Of a stretch of DNA of 64,000 nt, positions 15,156 to 23,863 are shown piece by piece (position 1 is the first letter of the stretch; each line of letters starts with the position of its first letter). Below the pieces are notes generated by a model. It was given only the letters and a program-made list of their open reading frames with translations, was not told the DNA's origin and ran no database searches. The DNA comes from Stenotrophomonas maltophilia (GTDB lineage Bacteria; Pseudomonadota; Gammaproteobacteria; Xanthomonadales; Xanthomonadaceae), in contig NZ_QFHO01000016.1 in assembly GCF_004920835.1 (NCBI RefSeq), forward strand, positions 1-64,000, in the 5' to 3' direction. The position numbers and the translations under genes are program-made.

Positions 15156-15860
15156 TCAGGTCGCCAGGGTGAACAGTCGCCACAATGCCTCGCGCCCCGG
15201 CGGAGTCAGGCGTAGTTCGCGCCGGCCCTCGACGCGTCGGAGCCAGTCGTTGCTCACGAAGCTGTCCAGCATCGCCTCGCCGACCAGCCCCGCCAGATGT
15301 GGACGCCGCTCGGTGCAGTCCAGGCACCCCCGGCAGTAGCGCGCGGGCTTGGCCGTGACCGGCTGCCGAAGTACATCGGCCAGTGGCTGGCCCAGTCCTC
15401 GCAGGAAGTCAGCGCCGTGCTCACTCACCCGCCAATGTCCCTCACCCGGCAGCACATGACCCGCCCTCAGCAGATGCTCGGTGATGGCCACCGCGTGCAC
15501 GCCGGCCAGGTGTCGATAGCAGGAACGTGCCTGGCGCAGCGCCGGCAGGGTGCGCGATGCTGCAGCCGTGCACGAGGGCGTACGATCGGCCACGCGCAGG
15601 ATGCCTTCGAGCATGTCGGCCACCTCGCTTGAGGCCAGCCGATGGTAGCGATGGCGCCCTTGCGCGACGGCAACGAGAAGGTCGCCCTCGACCAGCCTGC
15701 GCAGGTGTGAGCTTGCCGTCTGCGGCGTCACCCCTGCCACGCGCGCCAGTTCCATCGCGGTGTAGGCACGCCCATCCATCAATTGCAGCAGCATGGCGGC
15801 GCGCGCTTGGTCACCGACCAGGGCACCAACGCTGACAAGGGAACCGGAGGTGTGGACCAT
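15156..15860 (-). CDS. ArsR-family winged-helix regulator
   Basis: Protein of 234 aa from ATG 15860 (MVHTSGSLVSVGALVGD). The N-terminal 90 residues are a winged helix (YTAMELARVAGVTPQTASSHLRRL, GRHRYHRLAS). The long C-terminal part has an RYCRGCLDCTERRPHLAG segment, a Cys/His-containing block that could bind metal or sense thiols, as in longer ArsR relatives. It is divergent from the flavin reductase gene and probably regulates it. Confidence 0.85.
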   Translation of the reverse strand: MVHTSGSLVSVGALVGDQARAAMLLQLMDGRAYTAMELARVAGVTPQTASSHLRRLVEGDLLVAVAQGRHRYHRLASSEVADMLEGILRVADRTPSCTAAASRTLPALRQARSCYRHLAGVHAVAITEHLLRAGHVLPGEGHWRVSEHGADFLRGLGQPLADVLRQPVTAKPARYCRGCLDCTERRPHLAGLVGEAMLDSFVSNDWLRRVEGRRELRLTPPGREALWRLFTLAT

Positions 15861-15965
15861 GACCGCATTGTGGCACGCCCCCGTATACCGATAGTTCGAT
15901 GCAGGCCGAAGCGTCGGCGGCCACTGCCACGTCAAAGTTGCCGCCCCAACACCGTGAGACCTGTC

Positions 15966-16607
15966 GTGAAGAATGCTTCGATCCATCGTCGCTGCATCAC
16001 CCCTTCGGTCCTGTATCCAGGCACACCGGTGCTGTTGATGACCACGCTGAACGACGACGGCAGCAGCAACATCAGCCCGCTTTCTTCGTTCTGGGCACTG
16101 GGCAATCGCGTGGTGCTGGGCCTCGGCGTGCAGGGCCAGGGCTACCGCAATCTGCAGCTGCGCAACGAGTGCGTGCTGAATTTTCCTTCGTCCGCGCAGG
16201 CCGCGCAGGTCGAGGCCATTGCAAGGGCGACCGGCTGTGACCCGGTGCCGGCCGCCAAGCAGGCGATGGGCTACGTGCACGTGCGCGACAAGTTCGCCTT
16301 GGGCAGGTTCAGTGAAGTCGCATCGACGCAGGTCGCGCCGATGGCGATTGCCGAGTGCCCATTGCAGGTAGAAGTCAGCGTAATGGCAATGCACCCGTCT
16401 GGCGGGGACGATGGCCAGGGCTTTGTGATCGTCGAAGGTCGTATCCGCTGCGTGCATGCCCACGAGGACATCACCGTGGCCGGCACCCAGCACATCGACG
16501 TGGCGCGCTGGAAGCCGTTGATCTATCTGTTCCGTCACTACCTGGGCGTGAGCGAAGTGATCGGGCGCAACTTCCGCGCGGAGACGCCGATGCGCGATCC
16601 CGCCTAG
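15966..16607 (+). CDS. Flavin reductase-like FMN-binding protein
   Basis: Protein of 213 aa. GTG at 15966 gives the family start (KNASIHRRCITPSVLYPGTPV). Residues TTLNDDGSSNISPLSSFWALGNR form the FMN-binding split barrel of the flavin reductase/flavoredoxin family; the C-terminal region (HIDVARWKPLIYLFRHY) is typical of this subgroup. Probable role: reduction of FMN or an FMN-dependent redox step. Divergent from an ArsR-type regulator 105 bases away. Confidence 0.85.
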   Translation: MKNASIHRRCITPSVLYPGTPVLLMTTLNDDGSSNISPLSSFWALGNRVVLGLGVQGQGYRNLQLRNECVLNFPSSAQAAQVEAIARATGCDPVPAAKQAMGYVHVRDKFALGRFSEVASTQVAPMAIAECPLQVEVSVMAMHPSGGDDGQGFVIVEGRIRCVHAHEDITVAGTQHIDVARWKPLIYLFRHYLGVSEVIGRNFRAETPMRDPA

Positions 16608-16823
16608 CGACCAGGACGGTTTCACCCTGTAGGTCGAGCACGCGCGTGATCCATGGCCTCGCCCCCAATGCGGCAACCATGCTGCCACGATTCGAGCCGG
16701 CACTTGAGCTGGGCGTTCGCGCTGGATGCCTTGCCGCAGCCGCTGACGCAGGCCACGATTCAGGCGTTGGCCCGGCGGTAGCTGTGATCAACCTTGAACA
16801 TTCACGGGCAATCCGTCCGCCAA
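16608..16823. other. Intergenic, no supported gene
   Basis: About 215 bases between the flavin reductase gene and the tRNA-Cys terminator. One plus-strand frame ends LSWAFALDALPQPLTQATIQ and then ALARR with a stop at about 16780. This looks like the tail of a protein, but there is no start or body and I cannot assign it; it may be a further gene remnant. Confidence 0.4.
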
Positions 16824-16854
16824 AGAAAAAGCCCTGACCAGAGTCAGGGCTTTT
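16824..16854 (-). terminator. Terminator of tRNA-Gly/Cys unit
   Basis: GCCCTGAC / GTCAGGGC stem, loop of four bases, followed on the minus strand by TTTTTCTTT; TTTT on the other side makes it bidirectional. It lies 6 bases after the tRNA-Cys 3' end. Confidence 0.88.
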
Positions 16855-16859
16855 CAATA

Positions 16860-16933
16860 TGGAGGCCTCAAGCGGAATCGAACCGCTGTAAACGGATTTG
16901 CAATCCGGTGCATAGCCACTCTGCCATGAGGCC
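16860..16933 (-). tRNA. tRNA-Cys (anticodon GCA)
   Basis: 74 bases with encoded CCA. Acceptor GGCCTCA / TGAGGCC, discriminator T (U73, the Cys identity base), anticodon loop ATTGCAAAT, and T-arm GGTTCGATTCC. Downstream of a tRNA-Gly on the same strand, as in the enterobacterial glyW-cysT pair. Confidence 0.97.
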
Positions 16934-16999
16934 AACGTACTGCGCGTCAGGAACTGAGCCCTGACATGACAAAACCCCGTGATGGGGCCTGTCCGAACA

Positions 17000-17075
<76 letters not shown>

Positions 17076-17182
17076 GTAAGCCGCTATGGTACCGGAAACC
17101 CGGAACACACACCAGCGATTTCACATTTCTGACTGCGCGCAAAGCCTTGTGGCCCAACGGGCCCCGCCTTGCCGTGGCGGGA

Positions 17183-17207
17183 GAAAAACAAGGCCCCTGA
17201 CGGGGCC
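17183..17207 (-). terminator. Terminator after tRNA-Gly copy B
   Basis: GGCCCC / GGGGCC stem with loop GTCA and a minus-strand TTGTTTTTC tail, 11 bases after the tRNA 3' end. Confidence 0.8.
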
Positions 17208-17217
17208 CTGTAGAATC

Positions 17218-17293
<76 letters not shown>

Positions 17294-17323
17294 AGATTCT
17301 CCGACCTGCGTCGAAGGAGCGCT

Positions 17324-17352
17324 ATTGTGTCCAAATTCCTTCACGCCGTCAA
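17324..17352 (-). promoter_or_regulatory. Promoter of tRNA-Gly copy B
   Basis: TTGACG (17352-17347) and CACAAT (17329-17324) separated by 17 bases on the minus strand. The GCGCTCC that follows resembles a G+C discriminator of a stringently controlled stable-RNA promoter. The same hexamers and spacing recur upstream of copy C. Confidence 0.8.
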
Positions 17353-17421
17353 CAGTATTCACACCCTGCGGTCACAGGCGTCCGCACTGGAGTACGCTGC
17401 CCCGCCCAGCCCCGTTCGCCC

Positions 17422-17823
17422 ATGTTCCTTCGCGGCAAGCCCCTGTTGATCGCCCTGGCGCTGCATCTGCTGGTAGCGCTGCTGTACTGGGCACTGATTC
17501 CGCTGGGAATGAACTGGTATCGCGACCATTTCGGCTTCACCTCCCATCGCGACATCGGTCTTGGCATCGCCCAGTTCTATCTGTTCTATATGTTCCTCGG
17601 CGCCCAGCCGCTGACCGCGGTACTGCGGCCGCTCTTCGCCAAGCTGCTGGTGCTGGCGATTCCGTTGGCGTTCGCGACCTGGACGCTGATGCACCACCAT
17701 CCGCTGCGCCTGGTGTACTTCACCGTTGGACCTGGCCTGCTGGCACTGGCCGCGATCTTCGCCACCCTGCACTTTGCAGCGCGCGGCACAGCACTTCCCG
17801 CACCGGACGCCCCCCATGCCTGA
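17422..17823 (+). CDS. Small four-TM membrane protein
   Basis: Protein of 133 aa starting MFLRGKPLLIALALH. Four hydrophobic segments, with short polar loops (WYRDHFGFTSHRD) and His-rich MHHHPLR. Family not recognised. The stop overlaps the start of the next membrane protein gene by 8 bases, so they are cotranslated. It sits between tRNA-Gly copies B and C. Confidence 0.7.
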   Translation: MFLRGKPLLIALALHLLVALLYWALIPLGMNWYRDHFGFTSHRDIGLGIAQFYLFYMFLGAQPLTAVLRPLFAKLLVLAIPLAFATWTLMHHHPLRLVYFTVGPGLLALAAIFATLHFAARGTALPAPDAPHA

Positions 17824-18259
17824 GCGCTACATCCGCCTGTTCTGGCTACTGGTCGCCATGACCTGGCTGGCGCTGATCGCCGCACTGGTCAATGCTGGCT
17901 TCACGCCGGACTACTGGCTGCTGCGCCACTTGGAAGGCGGCACACTGCCCTACCCGACCAGCACCGTGATCGTGTTCGCGCTGCTGAGCACCGTCGAGCT
18001 GGTGGTTGCCGCACTGATCGTGCAGCCCTGGAAACTGGGGCGGCTGTGGTTGCGCCTGCTGATCGCCTTCGTGCTGCTGCTGGCCTGGTCGGTACCATGG
18101 CTGCTGTCGGCGATGCACCAACCACCGGTGCAGGGCATGCACCTGCTGTGGTTGCTGCTGCTGGACGTTGGGCTCCTGCTGGCGCTGTGCGTGGTGTCGC
18201 TGGTCAGCGTCCTGGGACGCATTTCCGGCAGGAAGAAGACCCCGACTGCGGTTCCTTAA
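17816..18259 (+). CDS. Small four-TM membrane protein, paralogue 1
   Basis: Protein of 147 aa starting MPERYIRLFW. Four TM helices. Closely related to the next gene: shared AGFxPDYWxLRHxE, GTLPYP, VQPW, RRLWLR/GRLWLR and AMHQxPV blocks. No known function. Translational coupling to the previous gene; C-terminus is basic (GRISGRKKTP). Confidence 0.72.
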   Translation: MPERYIRLFWLLVAMTWLALIAALVNAGFTPDYWLLRHLEGGTLPYPTSTVIVFALLSTVELVVAALIVQPWKLGRLWLRLLIAFVLLLAWSVPWLLSAMHQPPVQGMHLLWLLLLDVGLLLALCVVSLVSVLGRISGRKKTPTAVP

Positions 18260-18366
18260 GGCGCTGGATCCGAGGCCTTCACCGCTTCATTTTCGGATCT
18301 CTTGCATGGATTGCGGCAGGCCGATGCAGGAAGGTTGAGGATCCGCCAGCGACGAGCGCCTGAATC

Positions 18367-18807
18367 GTGCCCCTGTCCATCGCATTCCGTGCCGCCCCTG
18401 CCATCTGGCCGTTCGTATCACTCATCTGGCTACTGCTGGTTGCTGCACTCATCCATGCCGGCTTCAAGCCAGACTACTGGAAACTGCGTCACATCGAGTC
18501 CGGGACGCTGCCCTATCCCATCGGCTCGGTCATCACGTTCGCGCTGATCATCCTCGTGGAAATGACAGTGCTGGGCCTGGCTGTGCAGCCATGGCGGTTC
18601 CGCCGCCTGTGGCTGCGGATCCTGATCAGCCTCATTCCATGGCTGGGGTGGAACGTCCTATGGGGCTTGGCTGCCATGCATCAATCCCCCGTGCGCGACG
18701 TCCATTCGAACTGGCTGCTCGGCATGAGCGCCATCCTGCTGCTGGCACTGCTCGTGGTTGTTCCGGCCTCACTCTGGCCTCGCCTGCGACGCTGGCTCGG
18801 GAACTAA
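18367..18807 (+). CDS. Small four-TM membrane protein, paralogue 2
   Basis: Protein of 146 aa with a GTG start at 18367. Tandem duplicate of the preceding protein (same AGFKPDYWKLRHIE..GTLPYP, VQPWRFRRLWLR and AMHQSPV blocks), diverged to roughly half identity by eye. It converges with the exporter operon, the stops being 9 bases apart. Function unknown. Confidence 0.7.
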   Translation: MPLSIAFRAAPAIWPFVSLIWLLLVAALIHAGFKPDYWKLRHIESGTLPYPIGSVITFALIILVEMTVLGLAVQPWRFRRLWLRILISLIPWLGWNVLWGLAAMHQSPVRDVHSNWLLGMSAILLLALLVVVPASLWPRLRRWLGN

Positions 18808-18816
18808 GGCCCGCGC

Positions 18817-19731
18817 CTACTTCCGGAACTCCACCCGCACATGCTGGCCGAAGCGCGCCTTGGCGTTGCCATCAAACTCCAGCACGCACTCCACTACCTT
18901 GGCCACGCCACGCCCGGCGTCTTCCGGCAGACGCGCCTGCGCGAACACCGGACTGATGCGCACCACGCGTGCGGGTGGCAGTGAGCCGGTGTTCTCTGCG
19001 CCATCACTGTCCGGCACAACGATGGCATGCATCCCCACCTGCACGGCATCGGCGTAGGCCGCACTGAGTTCGGCACGCACCTGCAGCGGGCGTGCCGGCA
19101 GCAGCGAGATCGCCGGCTTGCCACCCTGTACGAATGCACCGAGTCCCGGCACCTGGCCGACCACGGTGCCAGCCTCCGGTGCGCTCAGCGACATCTGCTG
19201 CAGTTTCAGTTTCGCGTGCTCCAGCTTGTGCTGGGCCATGTCAACTTGCGCACCGGCCACGTCGACATCGGCGCGCACACCGACCAGTTGCTGCTTGGCT
19301 GCATCGGCCTGCTGGTTGGACGACACGCCTTCGCTGGCGCCGGTGGACAGGCGAGTCGCATTGCGCTCCAGTTCGCGCAGCTGCGCCTGGCTGCCCTTCA
19401 GACGGTCATTGGCCAAGGCGAGATCAGCTGTGGCCATCGCTACTTCCTGCTGCAGCAGCGCGCCATCCAGCGACAGCAGCAGCTGTCCCTTCTTCACCAT
19501 GGCGCCCTCCTTCACCGGCGCGGCAGTGATCGAGCCATCCACCGGCGGTGCCAGCGCGATCAAACCGCCCTCGACGTCAATGATGCCGCGCGCAACCGCG
19601 ACCTTGCCGGCGGCAGCAGTGCTGGCTTTGCCGGCGGATGCTGGGGCAGGCGCCTCCTTGGAACAGGCGCCGAGCAGCAATGCTGCGGACAGGGCCAGGC
19701 TGAGGGGGAGCAGGTACGGCGTCTTGATCAT
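18817..19731 (-). CDS. Periplasmic adaptor (HlyD/MFP) lipoprotein
   Basis: Protein of 304 aa. N-terminal lipoprotein signal with lipobox LLGACS (Cys23). Then a lipoyl-like half (GSITAAPVKEGAMVKKGQLLLSLD), a coiled-coil hairpin (residues 95-175, rich in Ala/Gln/Leu), the second lipoyl half (SAPEAGTVVGQVPGLG) and a beta-barrel. It links the ABC permease to the outer-membrane channel encoded at the head of the operon. ATG overlaps the end of the ATPase gene by 4 bases. Substrate not indicated. Confidence 0.88.
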   Translation of the reverse strand: MIKTPYLLPLSLALSAALLLGACSKEAPAPASAGKASTAAAGKVAVARGIIDVEGGLIALAPPVDGSITAAPVKEGAMVKKGQLLLSLDGALLQQEVAMATADLALANDRLKGSQAQLRELERNATRLSTGASEGVSSNQQADAAKQQLVGVRADVDVAGAQVDMAQHKLEHAKLKLQQMSLSAPEAGTVVGQVPGLGAFVQGGKPAISLLPARPLQVRAELSAAYADAVQVGMHAIVVPDSDGAENTGSLPPARVVRISPVFAQARLPEDAGRGVAKVVECVLEFDGNAKARFGQHVRVEFRK

Positions 19732-20456
19732 GGGGCGGACTCTACAGTTTCGTTCTGGCGGCGATCGTCACGGACCATGCCGTCTTCCATGGCGATCACC
19801 CGATCGGCATGCCGGATCAGGCGCGGATCGTGGCTCACGCACAGCACGGTGGCGCCATGCGCACGTGCGTAGCGATGCAGGATGTCGATCACGCGCTGGC
19901 CGTTCTCGGCGTCCAGCGCGCTGGTGGGTTCGTCGGCGAAGATCAGCGTCGGCGACTTGGCGAAGGCACGGGCAACGGCCACACGCTGCTTCTCGCCGCC
20001 GGACAGCTGCGCCGGACGCATGTGGCTGCGATGGCTGAGGCCCACTTCTTCCAGTGCCTTGCGCGCCAGCGGTTCGCTTTCGCGATTGCTCATGCCTCGA
20101 TAGCCCAGCGGCAGCTGCACCTGTTCCAGTGCGGTCAGCGCCGGAAACAGATTGAAACCCTGGAACACGAAGCCGACATGGTGCAGGCGGAATCGCTCCA
20201 CTTCACTGCGCGTCATGTGGCCCACGTCCTGGCCGAGTGCGTGCACGCGGCCGCCATCGGGCGCAGACAACCCAGACAGCAACGACAGCAGCGTGCTCTT
20301 GCCGCAACCAGACGGACCGGACACGAGGGTCAGCTCACCGGGGTAGATGTCCAGCGAGAGGCCGCGCAGCACCGGCACCTGCACATCCCCGGACATGAAA
20401 CCCTTTTCCAATGCATCGGCCTGCAGGGTCGGGGCGACGGCGCGTGTAGAAGTCAT
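19728..20456 (-). CDS. ABC transporter ATPase (MacB/LolD/DevA class)
   Basis: Protein of 242 aa from ATG 20456 (MTSTRAVAP). Walker A GPSGCGKST, Q-loop FVFQGFNLFPALTA, signature LSGGEKQRVAVARA, Walker B LIFADEPTSALDA and H-loop CVSHDPRLIRHAD are all present. Belongs to the LolD/MacB/DevA type that pairs with FtsX-like permeases. It is the third gene of the exporter operon. Confidence 0.92.
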   Translation of the reverse strand: MTSTRAVAPTLQADALEKGFMSGDVQVPVLRGLSLDIYPGELTLVSGPSGCGKSTLLSLLSGLSAPDGGRVHALGQDVGHMTRSEVERFRLHHVGFVFQGFNLFPALTALEQVQLPLGYRGMSNRESEPLARKALEEVGLSHRSHMRPAQLSGGEKQRVAVARAFAKSPTLIFADEPTSALDAENGQRVIDILHRYARAHGATVLCVSHDPRLIRHADRVIAMEDGMVRDDRRQNETVESAP

Positions 20457-20466
20457 CGGCCGGCCC

Positions 20467-21606
20467 TCAACGCAGCAGCAACGATGGATCGGAGCGGACG
20501 ACACTGCGCACCGCCATGATGCTCGACAGCATGGCCATCACCGCCACCAGTGCCACGCATCCGATGATGACCATCGGCGTCAGCTGCACCGGTACGCGCT
20601 GGGTCTGCGCGATCAGCAACACCGCGGTACTGAAGGCCGCCGCCAACAACATGCCCACGCCGCCGATCAACAGTGCCTGCTCGAACACCACCCGCGCCAG
20701 CGCATAGCGACCGGCACCGAGGGCATTGAGCGTGGCGTACTCGCGTACCGAACCGGCCACCACCGAAGCAAACGACTGGTTGGTGATCACCGCACCGACA
20801 AAGCAGACGATGACCGCCATGAACAACACCGCGATGCCGGCACCGGTATCGAACAGCCAGTATTGCTGCGAGCGGCTGGCGAACTCCGGTGCGGTCCAGA
20901 ACTCGACCGGCGTTGCCTGCCCCATCGACGCGGCCAGACGATCACGCACGCCGTTGGCCAGGTCCGGCGAGCGCAGGCCCGCAACGAAATAGGTGCTGCC
21001 CTCATGCGGATCGGTACCGGCGATGGCGCGCGCGGTATCCAGCGAAGCCAGTACGTTGACGCCACCAAGGCCACGCAGGCCCGCTTGTGCGGCAACCACG
21101 CGCACCGCCTTGCCGTTGATCCAGGCACGGTTGTTCTGCAGGTCCACGCCCAGCGTATCCAGATCGGCACTGTCGACGATCACCGCACCCGGCTCACGCA
21201 GCTGCGCGCGCAGGTCGGCGGGCAGGATGCGCGCGAACATCATCGCATCGTCCTGCGTGGAGATACCCGACAGGTACACCGACACGTTGCCGGTACCCTG
21301 CGCGCTGGAACGCCATTCGCCATCGACCCATTCGTAGGGCTCGACGCGGGTGACATCCGGGTCCATGCGCAGGTGACTTTCGACATCCGCGCTGATTGCA
21401 TGGCCGTAGTTCACGCTCTGGGTGCCGGGAAAGCCGGCCCAGATATCAGCGGAGGATGCCTTCACGTAGATCGCGGCGGTACCGAAGATGCCCAGTACCA
21501 GCGCCGCCTGCACGATCAGCAACACCCCGGCGAAACACATTGCCAGCACTACCGGCAGGAACCGGCGCCACTCATAGGCCAGGGTCTTTCGGGCCAGCGC
21601 GATCAT
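20467..21606 (-). CDS. FtsX/DevC-like ABC permease
   Basis: Protein of 379 aa. One N-terminal TM (FLPVVLAMCFAGVLLIVQAAL), a periplasmic domain of about 200 residues, then three TM segments at the C-terminus (DTGAGIAVLFMAVIVCFVGA onward), the topology of the FtsX/MacB superfamily. Resembles DevC of cyanobacterial glycolipid exporters, which work with a DevB adaptor and TolC. Start overlaps the outer-membrane gene by 4 bases. Confidence 0.85.
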   Translation of the reverse strand: MIALARKTLAYEWRRFLPVVLAMCFAGVLLIVQAALVLGIFGTAAIYVKASSADIWAGFPGTQSVNYGHAISADVESHLRMDPDVTRVEPYEWVDGEWRSSAQGTGNVSVYLSGISTQDDAMMFARILPADLRAQLREPGAVIVDSADLDTLGVDLQNNRAWINGKAVRVVAAQAGLRGLGGVNVLASLDTARAIAGTDPHEGSTYFVAGLRSPDLANGVRDRLAASMGQATPVEFWTAPEFASRSQQYWLFDTGAGIAVLFMAVIVCFVGAVITNQSFASVVAGSVREYATLNALGAGRYALARVVFEQALLIGGVGMLLAAAFSTAVLLIAQTQRVPVQLTPMVIIGCVALVAVMAMLSSIMAVRSVVRSDPSLLLR

Positions 21607-23066
21607 TGCTGTTCGCCCTCACCCTCAGTCGGCAGCGGTGCACCACCAAGCGCGCGGTACAGCGAAGCAAACGCGAGCACGCGCGCGCCCTGCGCACCGA
21701 TCAGATCGGCCTGCGAGGCCAGTGCGGCACGCTGAGTGTCCAGCCCATCGAACTCGCTGGACAGGCCCAGCTGCACCTGCCGCGCCTGGCGCTTGACCTG
21801 CTGGCCGGCGGCATCATTGGCCGCACGCAGCGACTGGATGCTGCTGTCCTGGCGTGCAAGGCTGCCGAGCGCGCCTTCCACCTCACTCACGCCTTCCAGT
21901 ACCGCTTTGCGGTAACCGAGCAGCGCGGCATCCAGCTGCTTTTCATCGGCATTGAAGCGCGCGCGACGCTGGCCCCAGTCCCACAGCGGGATATCGATGT
22001 ACGGGCCGATCGAGGGACTGGAGTCGGAGTTGGAGCGGGCGTTCTGGGTGAGGTTGTAGGCGTACAGGATCGAGCCGCCGAGGCTGACCCGCGGATACAT
22101 CGCAGCGCGTGCGGAGCCCTTGCTCGCCGCCGCCTGCATCACCTCCGATTCGGCCAGCAGAATTTGCGGGCGATGACGCAGCAGATCCACCGGCACCTGC
22201 TGCAGCGAGAACGTACCCAGCTTTGGCGGCGTGCGATAGGCCTGCCAGGTCGGATCCGGGCCGTCGCGGCCCAGCAGCAGGGCCAGCGCACGGGCAGCGT
22301 TGTGCGCATTCTCGCGGGCCTGCGCCGTAGCTGCCCGGGTCGCCGCCTGGCGTGCACGCAGACGATCAAGTTCGCCCGGCTCATCCAGGCGCAGGCGCTG
22401 GCGCACCAGGGCCAACTGTTCGCCGCGATCATCCACAGCCTGCTGCCGGGCCAGCAGGTCCTGCTGGGCGTGTGCCACGGTCAGGTCGAGATAGTTGCGC
22501 ACCACGTCGGCGATCACCGCCACCTGCGCGGCGCTACACAGCGCCTCGGCATTGCCAGCCGAGGCCTGCGCGCTCAGCTGCGCACTTTCGGCGGCGCCGA
22601 ACAGGCCCAGGTCCCATATCGCTTCGATGCCGGCATGGAAATAGGTGTCGACTGCGGCGGCATCCTGCACCTGCTTGGCGCTGGCTGAGATTTCCGGCAG
22701 GAAGCGCGAATCCGAAGTGCCGGCGACGATTCGAACGGCCTGCAGGCGCAGCGTGGCCTGCTGCAGATCGAGGTTGCCGGCGATGGCCTGATCGACCAGC
22801 CCGTCCAGCGCCGGGTCGGACAGCGCTTTCCACCACTGCTTGGCGTCGACGGCCACACCCTGGCTCTGTGGCACCTGGGTCCAGGTGCTGGGCGTGCGGT
22901 CAGGCAGGTCCGGAACCGGCACCGACATGCAGCCGGCCAGGGCCAGGCTGGCCAGAAGCGCGCCGGGGCGCAGCACCGCATGCAGGGAGAATCCGCGCCC
23001 GGTCCTGGGCACTGCCACTGGAGTGATACGCCTGACCACCAGCCCGCCAACGTGTAGAAGGAGCAT
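21603..23066 (-). CDS. Outer-membrane efflux lipoprotein (OprM/NodT type)
   Basis: Protein of about 487 aa. Signal region ends in lipobox LALAGC (Cys46); the exact start is unclear, because ATG 23066 has a long N-region and no good ribosome-binding site. The mature part has the two repeated coiled-coil/beta-strand halves of TolC-like channels, with WWKALSDPALDGLVDQA at the start, as in NodT-family factors. First gene of an operon of four: channel, permease, ATPase, adaptor. Together they should form an envelope-spanning exporter. Confidence 0.88.
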   Translation of the reverse strand: MLLLHVGGLVVRRITPVAVPRTGRGFSLHAVLRPGALLASLALAGCMSVPVPDLPDRTPSTWTQVPQSQGVAVDAKQWWKALSDPALDGLVDQAIAGNLDLQQATLRLQAVRIVAGTSDSRFLPEISASAKQVQDAAAVDTYFHAGIEAIWDLGLFGAAESAQLSAQASAGNAEALCSAAQVAVIADVVRNYLDLTVAHAQQDLLARQQAVDDRGEQLALVRQRLRLDEPGELDRLRARQAATRAATAQARENAHNAARALALLLGRDGPDPTWQAYRTPPKLGTFSLQQVPVDLLRHRPQILLAESEVMQAAASKGSARAAMYPRVSLGGSILYAYNLTQNARSNSDSSPSIGPYIDIPLWDWGQRRARFNADEKQLDAALLGYRKAVLEGVSEVEGALGSLARQDSSIQSLRAANDAAGQQVKRQARQVQLGLSSEFDGLDTQRAALASQADLIGAQGARVLAFASLYRALGGAPLPTEGEGEQQ

Positions 23067-23256
23067 GAAGGCTACCGTGCGATTGTGGAGCGAACATGGA
23101 GAATTGGTCCGAAAAAGGTCACAGCACGCGTGCGGTTCAGGCAGTGCTGCCCCAGCCTTTCACCACGCTTTCAGCGCGTTCTCGACACGGAACACTGGAC
23201 GGCTTTCACGACGTATTGCACATTGCGGCACTGCCTTGCTTCGGTGCTGCCTGCCC

Positions 23257-23604
23257 GTGAAACGCCCCCGCCGCTGGCTACTGATCGGCTCGATCACGAC
23301 AGTGACTGTCGGCGTGATCGCGCTCGTCCTGACCACCCCACTGATCTCGAACGCCATGCTGCTACTGATGGAGCGCAGCAACTTCATCCCCGGTGAATCT
23401 TCGATCTTCACGTTCGAGCCATATGCCATCAACCAGGGATCGTCGAACTACTGGTTGTACGGAAAGGATCGAACCTACTATTACCACTTCACCTACGAAG
23501 ACGATGTTCCCTACGTCTACATCCCGCAGGACAACCGCTGCCCTGGTTTCGACCGGCAGGATGCCCTGACCTGGTGCAGCGCCCTGCCCGGCAAGGCACG
23601 CTAG
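23257..23604 (+). CDS. Hypothetical single-TM protein
   Basis: Protein of 115 aa with a GTG start (VKRPRRWLLIGS). One TM segment at residues 7-27, then a tyrosine-rich extracytoplasmic part (DRTYYYHFTYEDDVPYVYI) with two Cys near the C-terminus (DNRCPGF, TWCSAL). Not recognised. It lies between the exporter operon and tRNA-Gly copy C. The upstream in-frame extension is antisense to the efflux gene and is not believed. Confidence 0.55.
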   Translation: MKRPRRWLLIGSITTVTVGVIALVLTTPLISNAMLLLMERSNFIPGESSIFTFEPYAINQGSSNYWLYGKDRTYYYHFTYEDDVPYVYIPQDNRCPGFDRQDALTWCSALPGKAR

Positions 23605-23635
23605 CGCGGCAGTGGTGCAACCGGTGTGACAAACG

Positions 23636-23660
23636 AAAAACGCCCCCTTGCGGGAGCGTT
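23636..23660 (-). terminator. Terminator after tRNA-Gly copy C
   Basis: CGCCCCC / GGGAGCG stem, followed on the minus strand by TTTTTCGTTT. Nearly identical to the one after copy D, though less perfect. Confidence 0.85.
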
Positions 23661-23671
23661 CTTCTTGAATC

Positions 23672-23747
<76 letters not shown>

Positions 23748-23779
23748 AGATTCCGTTCGACCTGCGTCGAAGGAGCGCT

Positions 23780-23808
23780 ATTGTGTCGATATTGCTGCAC
23801 GGCGTCAA
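23780..23808 (-). promoter_or_regulatory. Promoter of tRNA-Gly copy C
   Basis: TTGACG (23808-23803), 17-base spacer, CACAAT (23785-23780) on the minus strand, followed by the same AGCGCTCCTTCGACGCAGGTC leader as copy B. Confidence 0.8.
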
Positions 23809-23863
23809 CAGGAATTTTCACGTGACGTGAGGGGCAGCGTTCAGGCGTCCCCGCCTGCTCCCT

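Noticed and set aside
16355..16837. 160-codon frame on the plus strand ending near the tRNA-Cys terminator
   Set aside because: Most of it overlaps the flavin reductase gene in another frame; its tail resembles no family.
20347..21735. 462-codon frame antisense to the exporter permease
   Set aside because: Rich in His, Gln and Arg with no recognisable fold; the minus-strand genes have full ABC transporter motifs.
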